A DNA stretch of 64,000 nt from the NCBI RefSeq assembly GCF_010725725.1, contig NZ_AP022599.1, positions 2,356,001 to 2,420,000 on the forward strand, in the 5' to 3' direction. Positions 52,642 through 60,965 of this stretch are shown here, piece after piece. The notes beneath the pieces were generated by a model that was not told the origin of the DNA, made no database searches, and worked only from the letters and a program-made list of their open reading frames with translations. The stretch's first letter is position 1; each line of letters begins with the position of its first letter. A program made the position numbers and the translations under genes. This stretch comes from Mycolicibacterium pulveris. Lineage in GTDB: Bacteria > Actinomycetota > Actinomycetes > Mycobacteriales > Mycobacteriaceae.

Positions 52642-53682
52642 CTAGACCGTAACCGGTTGTGGGGTACGGGCCTGGTTGGCCGCGTTGCCGATGAAGGTCG
52701 GCCCGACGATGAGCGCCTGCGACGGATCCTCGGGATTGGTCGGAATACCATCACCGGGCTTGACGCCGCCCTCTTCACACATCTTCTGCCACATATTCAT
52801 TCGAGTGGTACGGCTGGGCGTGAACTTGCCGTAGAGGAAGACCCGCCACAGCGTCCAGCGCGGCGCGGGCAGATGGTCGGGTCGCCCGACGAGGCGGTGC
52901 AGGACGACCATCCAACCGACCATCATCGCCATCATGATCGTGGTCGCCACCCAGCGCATCCACACGGGCATGGTCGAGTTGAGGGCCAGGATGTGGATGG
53001 ATCCGACCCCGAAGTAGGCCACCATCATGCCGAACGGTGCGGCCAGCAGCAGGAGCAGCTTGCTCCAGCCGTGCAGACGCGGCACCGCGAACGCCAAGAC
53101 CGCGCCGACCGTGACGAACGAACCGCCGTTGATGAAGCCCCACCAATACGGGAAGCCGAGGAACTCGTAGGGCTGCACGCCGTAATAGAGGTACACGCCG
53201 AGGTTGATGCCGATGGTCTCCATCAACGCGTCGGTGGCGATACCCAGGCCGAGCAGCATGAAGAACACATTGCGGTGAGCGCCGTTGCGGATGACGAAGT
53301 AACAGAAGTAGGCCTCCAACCCGAGGAAGGCCACGTAACACAGCGGGATCAGTGCAGGCACCGTGATACCGAAGTTGGTGAACGCGGGCGTGAGGTTGCT
53401 GGCCCAGTGCAGATGGCCGAGCAGGTCCAGCATCGGTTCCAGCAGGCTGCAGATCAGGCCGCTGCCGAGCACGATCAGCGGAATGTAGTTCTTGGCGCGC
53501 ACCGCGGCCCGGATCGCCCACGGGGTGGCGAAGATGACCACCGCGGCGCCGGCTATGAAGAAGAACACGATCTCGGCGGTGAGGCTGGCCTCGAAGTGGC
53601 CGGGCGCCGGCTGCATCTGGGGCGGCCACCCCTGCTCGTCGCTGACCAACGGCCACCAACTGGTGGCGAGTATCCGATCCAT
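52642..53682 (-). CDS. polytopic membrane protein, possibly AveC-related
   Basis: 346 aa with about eight hydrophobic segments, for example AEIVFFFIAGAAVVIFATPW, LIPLCYVAFLGLEAYFCYFV, NVFFMLLGLGIATDALMETI and WVATTIMMAMMVGWMVVLHR. Polar motifs inside the membrane region (SLLEPMLDLLGHLHW, YYGVQPYEFLGFPYWWGFIN) suggest an enzyme pocket. The overall plan resembles the AveC-like protein at 57743 but I cannot show homology. No signal peptide; a soluble C-terminal tail of about 70 residues. It is divergent from a TetR gene across a palindrome. Confidence 0.72.
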   Translation of the reverse strand: MDRILATSWWPLVSDEQGWPPQMQPAPGHFEASLTAEIVFFFIAGAAVVIFATPWAIRAAVRAKNYIPLIVLGSGLICSLLEPMLDLLGHLHWASNLTPAFTNFGITVPALIPLCYVAFLGLEAYFCYFVIRNGAHRNVFFMLLGLGIATDALMETIGINLGVYLYYGVQPYEFLGFPYWWGFINGGSFVTVGAVLAFAVPRLHGWSKLLLLLAAPFGMMVAYFGVGSIHILALNSTMPVWMRWVATTIMMAMMVGWMVVLHRLVGRPDHLPAPRWTLWRVFLYGKFTPSRTTRMNMWQKMCEEGGVKPGDGIPTNPEDPSQALIVGPTFIGNAANQARTPQPVTV

Positions 53683-53787
53683 CGCGTCTGACCTCCTCAG
53701 AGAAACAGTGGCCGGGCATCACCTGCGCAAACGCGCGTCGGTGGCGCGATCTGTCAATCACGACCACGTGTGGACTGGCTCACATTA

Positions 53788-53809
53788 ACACAGTGTCCGT
53801 ACACTGTGT
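53788..53809. promoter_or_regulatory. TetR-type operator ACACAGTG-N6-CACTGTGT
   Basis: Perfect 8-bp arms with spacer TCCGTA, in the gap between the minus-strand membrane-protein gene (start 53682) and the plus-strand TetR gene (start 53886). A smaller palindrome, AATTCGAATT, lies just downstream at about 53816-53825. Best assigned to the adjacent TetR. Confidence 0.7.
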
Positions 53810-53885
53810 ACACCCAATTCGAATTCAGATTAAACGCGGTACCGGCCCGGCGGGTGTGGACCGCCCGGGAAGTATGGTCGGGGAC

Positions 53886-54521
53886 ATGACCGAGACCTCT
53901 CGCCGCTACGCCAAGCGGTTCAGGTCGGTGGAAACAGAGGGCGTGCGGCCGGTAGATCAGATCCTTACCGCCACGCTGGGGCTGCTCGGCCAGAAGACCT
54001 TCGACGAGATCAGCGTGGCCGACATCCTGGCCGAGTCGAAGGTCTCAAGAACGACCTTCTATTTCTATTTCGCCTCCAAGTTCTCGGTCCTGAGCGCATT
54101 GCTCGAGCGCGCGATGAGCGACATCTTCGAGACGGTTCAACCCTTTCTCAGCCGCGCGGAGGAGGACTCGCCCGAGGAGGCCCTCGAACGCAGCATCCGG
54201 GCAGTCACCTCGGCGTGGCACCGCCATCGCAGCGTCCTGCAGGCCGCGGCTCATCATTGGCACTCGAACCCGGAGCTGAATGCGCTCTGGCTACAGATCG
54301 CGGAACGTTTCATCAGTGCCGGCGCCGAGGAGATCGAGCGCGAGCGCGCGGCGGGCAAGATCGCCTCCTCGGAGTCGAGTCGGGCGTTGGCCGCGGTGCT
54401 CTTCTGGGGCACCGAGCGGGTCCTGTACGCGGCGGGTCTTGGTGTGGAGCCGTCGCTGGTCGACGAAGAGGGCGCCGTCGGGCCGCTGGTGGCCATGTGG
54501 CACGGTACTCTCTACAGGTGA
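53886..54521 (+). CDS. TetR-family regulator
   Basis: 211 aa from ATG 53886; ATG 53874 is also in frame. Helix-turn-helix ILTATLGLLGQKTFDEISVA, DILAESKVSRTTFYFYFASK. The C-terminal domain (AVTSAWHRHRSVLQAAAHHW, AVLFWGTERVLYAAGLG) resembles the EthR-like group. It probably controls the divergent membrane-protein gene and itself. It converges with the next TetR gene. Confidence 0.92.
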   Translation: MTETSRRYAKRFRSVETEGVRPVDQILTATLGLLGQKTFDEISVADILAESKVSRTTFYFYFASKFSVLSALLERAMSDIFETVQPFLSRAEEDSPEEALERSIRAVTSAWHRHRSVLQAAAHHWHSNPELNALWLQIAERFISAGAEEIERERAAGKIASSESSRALAAVLFWGTERVLYAAGLGVEPSLVDEEGAVGPLVAMWHGTLYR

Positions 54522-54555
54522 GCAACCGGCTATCGAAAACCGTTGTGGCAACCGC

Positions 54556-55200
54556 CTATTCGGACCGATCGGCACCGAGGCCGGTCCGTACCAGTATCTG
54601 AGCCGTTCTCACGACGCTGTCTACCGTGCCTCGACTCGGATCCCACCACTCGGCGGCCCAGTTGAGGGCGCCGATCACGAGCAGCCGGGTTATCCGAGGA
54701 TCCACGTCGGCTCGGAGCTCGCCGTCGGCGATCGCATCGGCGAACAGGCGCTGCCAGATACGGCCATAGACCGCTTCCTCCCTCTTCTGCCGGGCGCCCA
54801 GGTGTTCGGGAATCTGACCGGAGTTGCGGATCGACGCGGTGGTGTAATCGGACAGCTCCAGTTCGTGCCGCAGATGCGAATCCACCGCGGCCATGATCCT
54901 GTCCATGGCCGTGGCATCAGGCGGCAGCTCGTCGAGCTTCTGCTCCAGGCGTCGTCGCATATCGCTGATACCGCTGTACATGACCTCCTCGATGAGGTCT
55001 TCCCGCGACGGAAAGTAGTAATAGATCGCCGGTGCCTGTAGTTGCGCGTACTCGGCGACATCCGTCAACCGGGTACCTGCAAAACCCTTGACGCTGAGCA
55101 CATGTGCGGCGGCGTCCAGGATCCGAACACGGGTGCGGTGTGACTTCGAATCACCGCTCTCGCCGTTCGCGGAGAATGCGCTGAACTTCTTGGCCATCAC
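54556..55200 (-). CDS. TetR-family regulator
   Basis: 214 aa; two adjacent ATGs (55200, 55197). Helix-turn-helix ILDAAAHVLSVKGFAGTRLT, DVAEYAQLQAPAIYYYFPSR. The C-terminal domain (RRRLEQKLDELPPDATAMDR, RLLVIGALNWAAEWWDPS) is of the type found in lipid/sterol regulators such as KstR2; that likeness is by eye. It lies 42 bases downstream of the FAD oxidoreductase gene in the same direction and is probably cotranscribed with it. Confidence 0.9.
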   Translation of the reverse strand: MMAKKFSAFSANGESGDSKSHRTRVRILDAAAHVLSVKGFAGTRLTDVAEYAQLQAPAIYYYFPSREDLIEEVMYSGISDMRRRLEQKLDELPPDATAMDRIMAAVDSHLRHELELSDYTTASIRNSGQIPEHLGARQKREEAVYGRIWQRLFADAIADGELRADVDPRITRLLVIGALNWAAEWWDPSRGTVDSVVRTAQILVRTGLGADRSE

Positions 55201-55242
55201 CCGATCACACGTCGTGGGCGTAAGGGCCGAAGCGACGCTGCG

Positions 55243-56976
55243 TCACTCTTGGCCCGGGAAAGGATCGTTCGGCCCGGACGAATAGGGGTCGTCGACCAGT
55301 GCCGCCCGCCTGCGCTCGCGCCGGAGTCGATCCTTGAGGGCGCCCAGGCGTCCGCCCTTGTCCTCCAGCCGGAATTGCTTGAGCATCGTCCTGGCGGCGT
55401 TCTGGCCGGGCATGCCGCTGATGCCCGCGACGGGGTGTGTGCCCGACCCGGTGAGGAACAGTCCCTCGACGGGGGTGCGGTAGCCGGCGAAACCGGCAAC
55501 GGGTTTGTTCGGCCCGAAGCGGCTGATCGTGGGATCGACGTGGTAGACCGAACCGTCGATGGCCCAGAACCGCTCCTCGATGTCGGGCAGGACCAGCGGC
55601 CGCACTGCCACCTGCAGATCCTCCACGCCTTTGTAGTACTCGTCGGCGTCCTTGATGATGCTGTCGGTGATCTGCTTGCGCGCGACGTCCCACCCGTCCT
55701 CGGGAAACGAGGGGGTCAGGCCGGTCCAGAACCACCAAAGATCCTTGCCCTGCGGTGACATCGACGGGTCGAACGCGTTCGTCACCTGTGCGAGGCCGGG
55801 AATGGCGTCGGGTACCTTCCCCCTGACGCAAGCGCGCGCGGCGGCCTTGGCCTGCTCGTAGGTGTGGTAGCAGTTGCAGGCGATGCGCAGGTCGATCCCG
55901 TCGCCGCGCCACTTCTCGTGCTTGGACATGTCGATGCGTCCGGACAGGGCCACGTTGATCTTGGCGTCGGCAATGCCGCGCTTCCGGGTCGGGATATGGT
56001 CGGCGGCAACCTGTTTCTTGTGCTCGAGAACGCCGCGGGGCAGCAGGCGGGTCAAGGTGGTTTTCGGGCTGCACGCGGTCAGGACCCCGCGGCGAGCCCG
56101 GATCTCCTCGCCACCGCGGACCCGAACGCCCGTGCATCGCGCGTTCTCGATGAGGAGTTGCTCCACGGGGGAACTGGTGATGATGTCGCCCCCGTTGTCC
56201 TTGAGCACCGCGATCAACGCATTGGGCAACGACCCGGTGCCGCCGTGGAACATGGCGACGCCGTACTTGGAGAGCACGCCGAGATAGATCAGCGACCACC
56301 CCGACAGATCCGCATCGAACGGCATGAACGGCAGCGAGGTCAACAGCGGCGCGCGGATCATGTCGTGCTCGAAGCTCTCCTCGACCGCCTCGACCTGTGA
56401 ACTCGACATCCAACGCCCAAGTGCGATGAGGTGCCTGCGATTCTTGACCACCCCCTTGGCGGCCGTGAGTATCGCCTTGATGTCGGGCTGCATGACGTTG
56501 GTCTGCATCATCGGCAGACCCATCGCGACCGCGGCATCGATCACCTCGTAGAGCTCGAGGAGCGCGCGCGCGTCCTTCTTGGAGAAGTACTCCAGTTCGG
56601 CTGCGGTTTTGCGGGGATCTCGCCAGAGACCCAGTGAGCTGCCGTCGGCTGCCAGTTGGAAGTGAGCCGGGTCAATCACGGTCTGCCGCAACCCGTAACG
56701 GCTCGACAGCTCGAGGTCTTCGTTGATGGTCGTGGTGCGAAACAGCGACGCCTGAATCGACGCCTCGTTGATGGTGTATTCCGGGGCCTCCGGCGCGAAG
56801 GAGCTCGTCGACGTCATGCCGCCGGGGGTGGCGGCCGCCTCGACGACGAGCACGTCGAGCCCGGCCTTCGCCAGATACGCGGCGGCAACCAGTCCGTTGT
56901 GGCCGGAGCCGACAACGATGACGTCCGCCTCGCGTGGTGTCTTGGCGGCAATGTTCGAACGGGCCTCTTCCGGCAT
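55243..56976 (-). CDS. phytoene-desaturase-like FAD-dependent oxidoreductase
   Basis: 577 aa. The N-terminal dinucleotide motif VIVVGSGHNGLVAAAYLAKA ends in an acidic residue (LVVEAAATPGG) that binds the FAD ribose. The C-terminal FAD motif is GLFLTGSGTHPVAGISGMPG. The family includes phytoene desaturases, retinol saturase-like proteins and many uncharacterised mycobacterial enzymes. The substrate-binding part (VLSKYGVAMFHGGTGSLPNA) is typical. Phytoene synthase or other crt genes are not next to it, so a carotenoid role is not implied; a lipid or polyprenoid dehydrogenation is possible. The start ATG is 14 bases from a TAGAAT/ATTCTA palindrome. Confidence 0.9.
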   Translation of the reverse strand: MPEEARSNIAAKTPREADVIVVGSGHNGLVAAAYLAKAGLDVLVVEAAATPGGMTSTSSFAPEAPEYTINEASIQASLFRTTTINEDLELSSRYGLRQTVIDPAHFQLAADGSSLGLWRDPRKTAAELEYFSKKDARALLELYEVIDAAVAMGLPMMQTNVMQPDIKAILTAAKGVVKNRRHLIALGRWMSSSQVEAVEESFEHDMIRAPLLTSLPFMPFDADLSGWSLIYLGVLSKYGVAMFHGGTGSLPNALIAVLKDNGGDIITSSPVEQLLIENARCTGVRVRGGEEIRARRGVLTACSPKTTLTRLLPRGVLEHKKQVAADHIPTRKRGIADAKINVALSGRIDMSKHEKWRGDGIDLRIACNCYHTYEQAKAAARACVRGKVPDAIPGLAQVTNAFDPSMSPQGKDLWWFWTGLTPSFPEDGWDVARKQITDSIIKDADEYYKGVEDLQVAVRPLVLPDIEERFWAIDGSVYHVDPTISRFGPNKPVAGFAGYRTPVEGLFLTGSGTHPVAGISGMPGQNAARTMLKQFRLEDKGGRLGALKDRLRRERRRAALVDDPYSSGPNDPFPGQE

Positions 56977-56989
56977 GGCAACCCTTCGA

Positions 56990-57005
56990 TAGAATTTTTA
57001 TTCTA
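56990..57005. promoter_or_regulatory. AT-rich inverted repeat TAGAAT-TTTT-ATTCTA
   Basis: Perfect 6-bp arms with a 4-base spacer, immediately upstream of the FAD oxidoreductase start. It shares TAGAA/TTCTA half-sites with the palindrome TTCTAATTAGAA at 59051-59062 ahead of the mce operon. It is reminiscent of, but not identical to, the KstR site, whose arms are separated by two bases. Confidence 0.6.
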
Positions 57006-57041
57006 GATTAAAGCTCATCCTCGGTGCCCTGTCGCGTCGTG

Positions 57042-57635
57042 TCAAGAGCCGACAGGGGCGGTGGCCATCGTCAGGGAGGTCATCACGAAACGCTCGATGA
57101 GATCTCGCTCCTGCTGCTGAGGGATGTTGTGCCGCAGGATGATGGAGGCGTAAACCGTGTGAAGCCAGTCGGCGAGATCCTGGTTGGACAAGTCGTCACG
57201 CAGCAGGCCGTGACTGCGGCCGTAGTCCAGCCACGGGCGCCAGAACTGCAGCGCGCGGTCGGTCAGTTCGGGTGTCCACAGCGCTTCGTGGGCGGTGATC
57301 GGGCTGCCCTCTCCCCACAATGCGGTCAGCTCGGCGTCGTTCCGCAGCGCTTCGATGATGGTCACCGACAGTTCGATGAAGGACTCGTGAAACTTTCCGC
57401 CCGGTACGGTGGCGTCAGCTGCGGCGTCATCTGCGATCTCGAGGATGCGGTCGTTGACGGCAGCCAGGAGCAGCTCCCGGCGGTCGAAGAACACCTTGTA
57501 GACCATCTGCCGGCTACAGCCGGCGACGCGCCCGACCTCCGTCATCGTCACGCTGCGAATTCCCTTGGTGCGCAGAAGGTTGCGTGCCGCATCCAGAATG
57601 CGGCGGCGCACTTCCGCGCGGGTCGATCGCGTCAC
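57042..57635 (-). CDS. TetR-family regulator
   Basis: 197 aa. Helix-turn-helix ILDAARNLLRTKGIRSVTMT, EVGRVAGCSRQMVYKVFFDR, then a helical effector domain (ALRNDAELTALWGEGSPITA, DLADWLHTVYASIILRHNIP). It lies 65 bases upstream of the FAD oxidoreductase gene on the same strand and is divergent from the AveC-like gene. It could regulate either side. The effector is unknown. Confidence 0.92.
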   Translation of the reverse strand: MTRSTRAEVRRRILDAARNLLRTKGIRSVTMTEVGRVAGCSRQMVYKVFFDRRELLLAAVNDRILEIADDAAADATVPGGKFHESFIELSVTIIEALRNDAELTALWGEGSPITAHEALWTPELTDRALQFWRPWLDYGRSHGLLRDDLSNQDLADWLHTVYASIILRHNIPQQQERDLIERFVMTSLTMATAPVGS

Positions 57636-57666
57636 CTCGGCAGATTACCCCGACGTCGGTCGTCTA

Positions 57667-57695
57667 TTGACAAACAACAGCGATGTAGACATTAT
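57667..57695 (+). promoter_or_regulatory. candidate sigma-70-type promoter of the AveC-like gene
   Basis: TTGACA (57667-57672), 17-base spacer, CATTAT (57690-57695). It sits 48 bases before the ATG at 57743 in the most AT-rich stretch of this area, between divergent TetR and AveC-like genes. Confidence 0.5.
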
Positions 57696-57742
57696 CCCCC
57701 TAGCATATACATCAGAGCTATTTTGTAATCAAAGGGGCACAG

Positions 57743-58741
57743 ATGTCTCTGACCGTGCGACCAGGGGGAAGCCTCCACGAACCGCATCCTCGGTCCGAAC
57801 CGCCGCCGCTGGGCAGGCAGGGGCCGGCCACTTTCCTGGCGCTGATCGGCGCCGTGTGGTTCGTCTTGTGCGTCTACGTCATCGCACGCTGGGTGACCTC
57901 GGAGGACTTCACCCCTGCGCCCCGTATCGGCCCCGATGTCATGGAGGACTGGCGGCTGATCGCCCTGCGGGTGTTCGAGGCGATCAGCCTCGCGGTGATG
58001 GCCGCGTTCGTCTGGTACTGCGTCGTCAAACCCCTGCGGGAGACGGGACGGCTGAGCCTCGACGGAAAGTTCGTGATCGGCGGCATCATCTGCTTTGTCG
58101 CCGACGCCTTCCTCAACGTGCAGCAGTATCTGTTCGCGTGGAACAGCGCCAACGTCAACCGCGGGGTGTGGGTGCGGTTCCTGCCCTTTCACAATCCCGA
58201 TGCCCCCACCCGGTATGCGGAGTCCCTCGTCTGGGGCCCGCCGATGTACATCTACTTCTGCGCGGGCGTGGCGATCGTGGCCTGTCATGAGGCCAAGCGG
58301 GTACGTCGACGGTGGCCGAACATCACCAAGTTCCGCCTGTTCGTGTTCATCTTCATCTTCGAGTTCCTCTTCGACTTCATCGTCGAGAACATCGTCATCA
58401 GGACCACCCATGCCTATGCTTTTGCGAAAACGTATGAGCCGCTGACGCTCTGGGCTGGCGAAGTGCACCAGTTCCCGATCTACGAGTCCGTTCTGGTGGC
58501 CTTCGTGGGCTGCGTGTTCACCTGGGCTCGAATCGAGGCCGACGACCGACCCGTCGGGTTCTCACCCATCGAAGTCGGTGTCGAGCGGTGGCGACCGTCG
58601 CTGCAGCCGCACGTCCGCAACTTCGCGGTGCTCGGCTTCTGCATGGTGACGCTGGTGTTCGTGTACCACCTCCCGTTCAACTGGTTGGGGATCATCGGTA
58701 CGTCGTATGCCGACCTACCCACTTATCTGTTGCCGGGCTGA
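57743..58741 (+). CDS. AveC-like (spirocyclase-family) membrane protein
   Basis: 332 aa with about seven hydrophobic segments (FLALIGAVWFVLCVYVIARW, FVIGGIICFVADAFLNVQQY, FRLFVFIFIFEFLFDFIVEN, NFAVLGFCMVTLVFVYHLPF). It resembles proteins annotated as AveC-family spirocyclases, after the avermectin enzyme; in mycobacteria their reaction is unknown. Conserved polar stretches such as WNSANVNRGVWVRFLPFHNP, SLVWGPPMYIYFCAGVAI and GEVHQFPIYES could line a catalytic pocket. It lies upstream of the mce operon in the same direction, separated by 371 bases. Confidence 0.78.
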   Translation: MSLTVRPGGSLHEPHPRSEPPPLGRQGPATFLALIGAVWFVLCVYVIARWVTSEDFTPAPRIGPDVMEDWRLIALRVFEAISLAVMAAFVWYCVVKPLRETGRLSLDGKFVIGGIICFVADAFLNVQQYLFAWNSANVNRGVWVRFLPFHNPDAPTRYAESLVWGPPMYIYFCAGVAIVACHEAKRVRRRWPNITKFRLFVFIFIFEFLFDFIVENIVIRTTHAYAFAKTYEPLTLWAGEVHQFPIYESVLVAFVGCVFTWARIEADDRPVGFSPIEVGVERWRPSLQPHVRNFAVLGFCMVTLVFVYHLPFNWLGIIGTSYADLPTYLLPG

Positions 58742-59112
58742 CCCGGAGCACCGACGATGCGGTATCCCCAGCAGACATCAAGCACTGCAACACAGTTCGA
58801 GCGTCGACTTCCCACCGCGCACCGATCGCCCCGATTCGGCCGGCCCCCGGCGAATGGGTTGACGCACTATGACCGAGGTCATACCATCAACCCCCAACTC
58901 AGGCGGGACGTCGCTTACCGGGGGTGCGCTGAGCGTCACAAGGGCTCATGGAACGACAGGGGACCCGCATGGCCGGCGGGGTAGCTGCCAGTGCCTTCGG
59001 GTTGACGGGAGCTTTTGGGCTCCGGAAAAAATTTTCGGTGGTAATTTTAATTCTAATTAGAAGTAAGTAGGAGACCGTCGATGGTGTTGGTGCCGGATTC
59101 AGGGGGCGATCG
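58742..59112 (+). promoter_or_regulatory. 371-bp control region upstream of the mce operon
   Basis: No gene is convincing here. Visible structures: a perfect inverted repeat TATGACC-GA-GGTCATA (58868-58883); a short hairpin GGAGC-TTTT-GGGCTCC (about 59010-59025) followed by an A/T-rich run; and the palindrome TTCTAATTAGAA (59051-59062) in an AT-rich block about 50 bases before the first yrbE start. The last shares half-sites with 56990-57005. Confidence 0.5.
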
Positions 59113-60081
59113 TTGACCGATCGCGACCAACCTCCGGTTGACGGCATGGACCGCGCCGGGGCGCATTCGAGGTCCGTCGCCGTCCTCGAGCGTCCAGGCG
59201 CCGACGCGAAACCTGGCGAGGGTGGCGCGGCCGGCGGCCGGCTGCACGCCTCGACCCGCGCGGTGCGGGCCGGGCTCGGCAAGGCCGCGGCGAAAGCGGG
59301 CTCGATCCCGACGACGAGCGTCGCCACGACGGGACGCGGTGTACTCCTGGCGGCCAAGGTGCTGCGGTACGCCGTCACCGACACGCTCACGCTCAGGTTG
59401 CCGTTCGGTGAGCTCATCATCCAGGCCTGGACGCTGTTGAAAGTCACTGCGCTACCGGCGGTTCTGATGGCCATCCCGTTCGGGGCCATGGTGGCGGTAC
59501 AACTGTCCGGCCTCGTCAACGAGGTCGGTGCCAACTCCTTGGTCGGCTCTGCCACCGGCGTCGCGGTCCTTCGTCAGGGCGCACCGGTGACGGCGGGTCT
59601 GTTGATGGGAGGCGCAGCGGCGGCGGCCATCGCGTCCGACTTCGGGGCGCGCGCGATCCGCGAGGAACTCGATGCACTGCGCAGTCTCGGCGTCGATCCG
59701 GTGCGGCGACTTGTGGTACCGCGGTTCCTGGCGTTGATGCTCATCACGCCGATCCTGGTCGTGATCGTCATCGCGATGGGGGTCGGAGCCGCGTTCCTCA
59801 TCGCAACAGTCGTCAACGACGTGACGCCGGGTAGCTTCTGGCTGTCGTTCGGGGCATTCGCGAAGATGGTCGACGTCTGGTTCACCCTGGCCAAGGGGTT
59901 CGCGTTCGCGGCCATCGTCGCCGTGATCTCGTCGCAGCGCGGGATGGAGGCCAAGGGCGGGCCGCGTGGCGTGGCCGACGCGGTCAACGCGTCGGTGGTG
60001 CTGAACGTCCTCTTGATCGTGATCGTGAACCTCGCCATCACGCAGTTGCAGACGATGTTCTTTCCGATGGCGGTCGCGTGA
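59113..60081 (+). CDS. YrbE/MlaE-family permease of an mce operon (first)
   Basis: 322 aa from TTG 59113; an ATG 11 codons on (59146) is an alternative. The N-terminal ~80 residues are a variable soluble extension. The membrane domain shows MlaE hallmarks: VLMAIPFGAMVAVQLSGLVN, APVTAGLLMGGAAAAAIASD, FGARAIREELDALRSLGVDP (the conserved EEIDAL-type loop contacting the ATPase) and VVPRFLALMLITPILVVIVI. With the next gene it forms the permease core that imports lipids delivered by Mce proteins; the ATPase MceG is encoded elsewhere in mycobacteria. TGA overlaps the next ATG. Confidence 0.94.
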   Translation: MTDRDQPPVDGMDRAGAHSRSVAVLERPGADAKPGEGGAAGGRLHASTRAVRAGLGKAAAKAGSIPTTSVATTGRGVLLAAKVLRYAVTDTLTLRLPFGELIIQAWTLLKVTALPAVLMAIPFGAMVAVQLSGLVNEVGANSLVGSATGVAVLRQGAPVTAGLLMGGAAAAAIASDFGARAIREELDALRSLGVDPVRRLVVPRFLALMLITPILVVIVIAMGVGAAFLIATVVNDVTPGSFWLSFGAFAKMVDVWFTLAKGFAFAAIVAVISSQRGMEAKGGPRGVADAVNASVVLNVLLIVIVNLAITQLQTMFFPMAVA

Positions 60082-60953
60082 TGGCCACGTCCACCAGTCA
60101 CGCGGCCGCGGCGCCGTCGAAGCCGCTGCGCCTGCTGCGTGCACCCGTGAACGCGCTGGTGCGGGCCATGGAGAACGCGGGGCAGTGGCTGACGTTCGTG
60201 GTCCAGACGTTCTGGTTACTGCCGATCACGGTTCGCAAGTACCGCCGCGAAACGATGGCGGTGATGAACAATCTCGCGTGGGGTCGCGGATCGATCATCG
60301 TCGACGGGGGCGTGGTCAGTGTGCTGGCGATTTTGGGGGTCACGGTCGGCGCCATCGTGGCGATCGAGGCCTACGCCACGCTCAACCTGATCGGACTCGG
60401 TGCCCTCGCCGGTGTGATCGGCGGTTGGGGCAACGTGCGCGAAATGGCGCCCCTGGTGGCGGGGGTGGCGTTCGCATCGCAGGCCGGATGCCGAATGACC
60501 GCAGAGATCGGTTCGATGCGGATCGCCGACGAGATCGATGCCACCGAAGCGATGGGGCTGCGAGCCATCCCGTTCGTCGTCGGCACCCGGGTCGTCGGCG
60601 GCCTGTTGTGTGTCATCCCCGGATTCCTGCTCACCCTCGCGATCAGTTTCGTCACCTCGAGCACCATGATCAAGGTCTTCTACGGTCAACCGGGTGGCAC
60701 GTATGACCACTACTTCGTGCAGTTCCTCACGGTCACCGACTTGGGCTACTCACTGTTGAAGGCCGTCGTGTACTGCACGGCGGTGACCGTCATCCATTGC
60801 TACTACGGCTTTTTCGCCGCAGGCGGACCCGTGGGCGTCGGCGAGGCATCCGGTCGCGCGATCCGGACCAGCCTGGTCACCATCATGGTCTTGGATCTCG
60901 CGACGACCATCCTGCTGTGGGGCCTGCGCCCGGAATTCGTGTTCAAGGGGTAG
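60081..60953 (+). CDS. YrbE/MlaE-family permease of an mce operon (second)
   Basis: 290 aa; ATG 60081 overlaps the preceding TGA by one base (a GTG at 60078 is in frame). Membrane helices and the coupling loop are present: ILGVTVGAIVAIEAYATLNL, APLVAGVAFASQAGCRMTAE, IGSMRIADEIDATEAMGLRA, IPFVVGTRVVGGLLCVIPGF. The second half (EASGRAIRTSLVTIMVLDLA) is the usual B-type end. Partner of the first YrbE protein. Confidence 0.95.
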   Translation: MATSTSHAAAAPSKPLRLLRAPVNALVRAMENAGQWLTFVVQTFWLLPITVRKYRRETMAVMNNLAWGRGSIIVDGGVVSVLAILGVTVGAIVAIEAYATLNLIGLGALAGVIGGWGNVREMAPLVAGVAFASQAGCRMTAEIGSMRIADEIDATEAMGLRAIPFVVGTRVVGGLLCVIPGFLLTLAISFVTSSTMIKVFYGQPGGTYDHYFVQFLTVTDLGYSLLKAVVYCTAVTVIHCYYGFFAAGGPVGVGEASGRAIRTSLVTIMVLDLATTILLWGLRPEFVFKG

Positions 60954-60965
60954 AGGGTAGCCACG

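Noticed and set aside
58869..59060. 63-codon frame in the gap before the mce operon
   Set aside because: Its start codon lies inside a palindrome, there is no ribosome binding site, and the composition is arbitrary.
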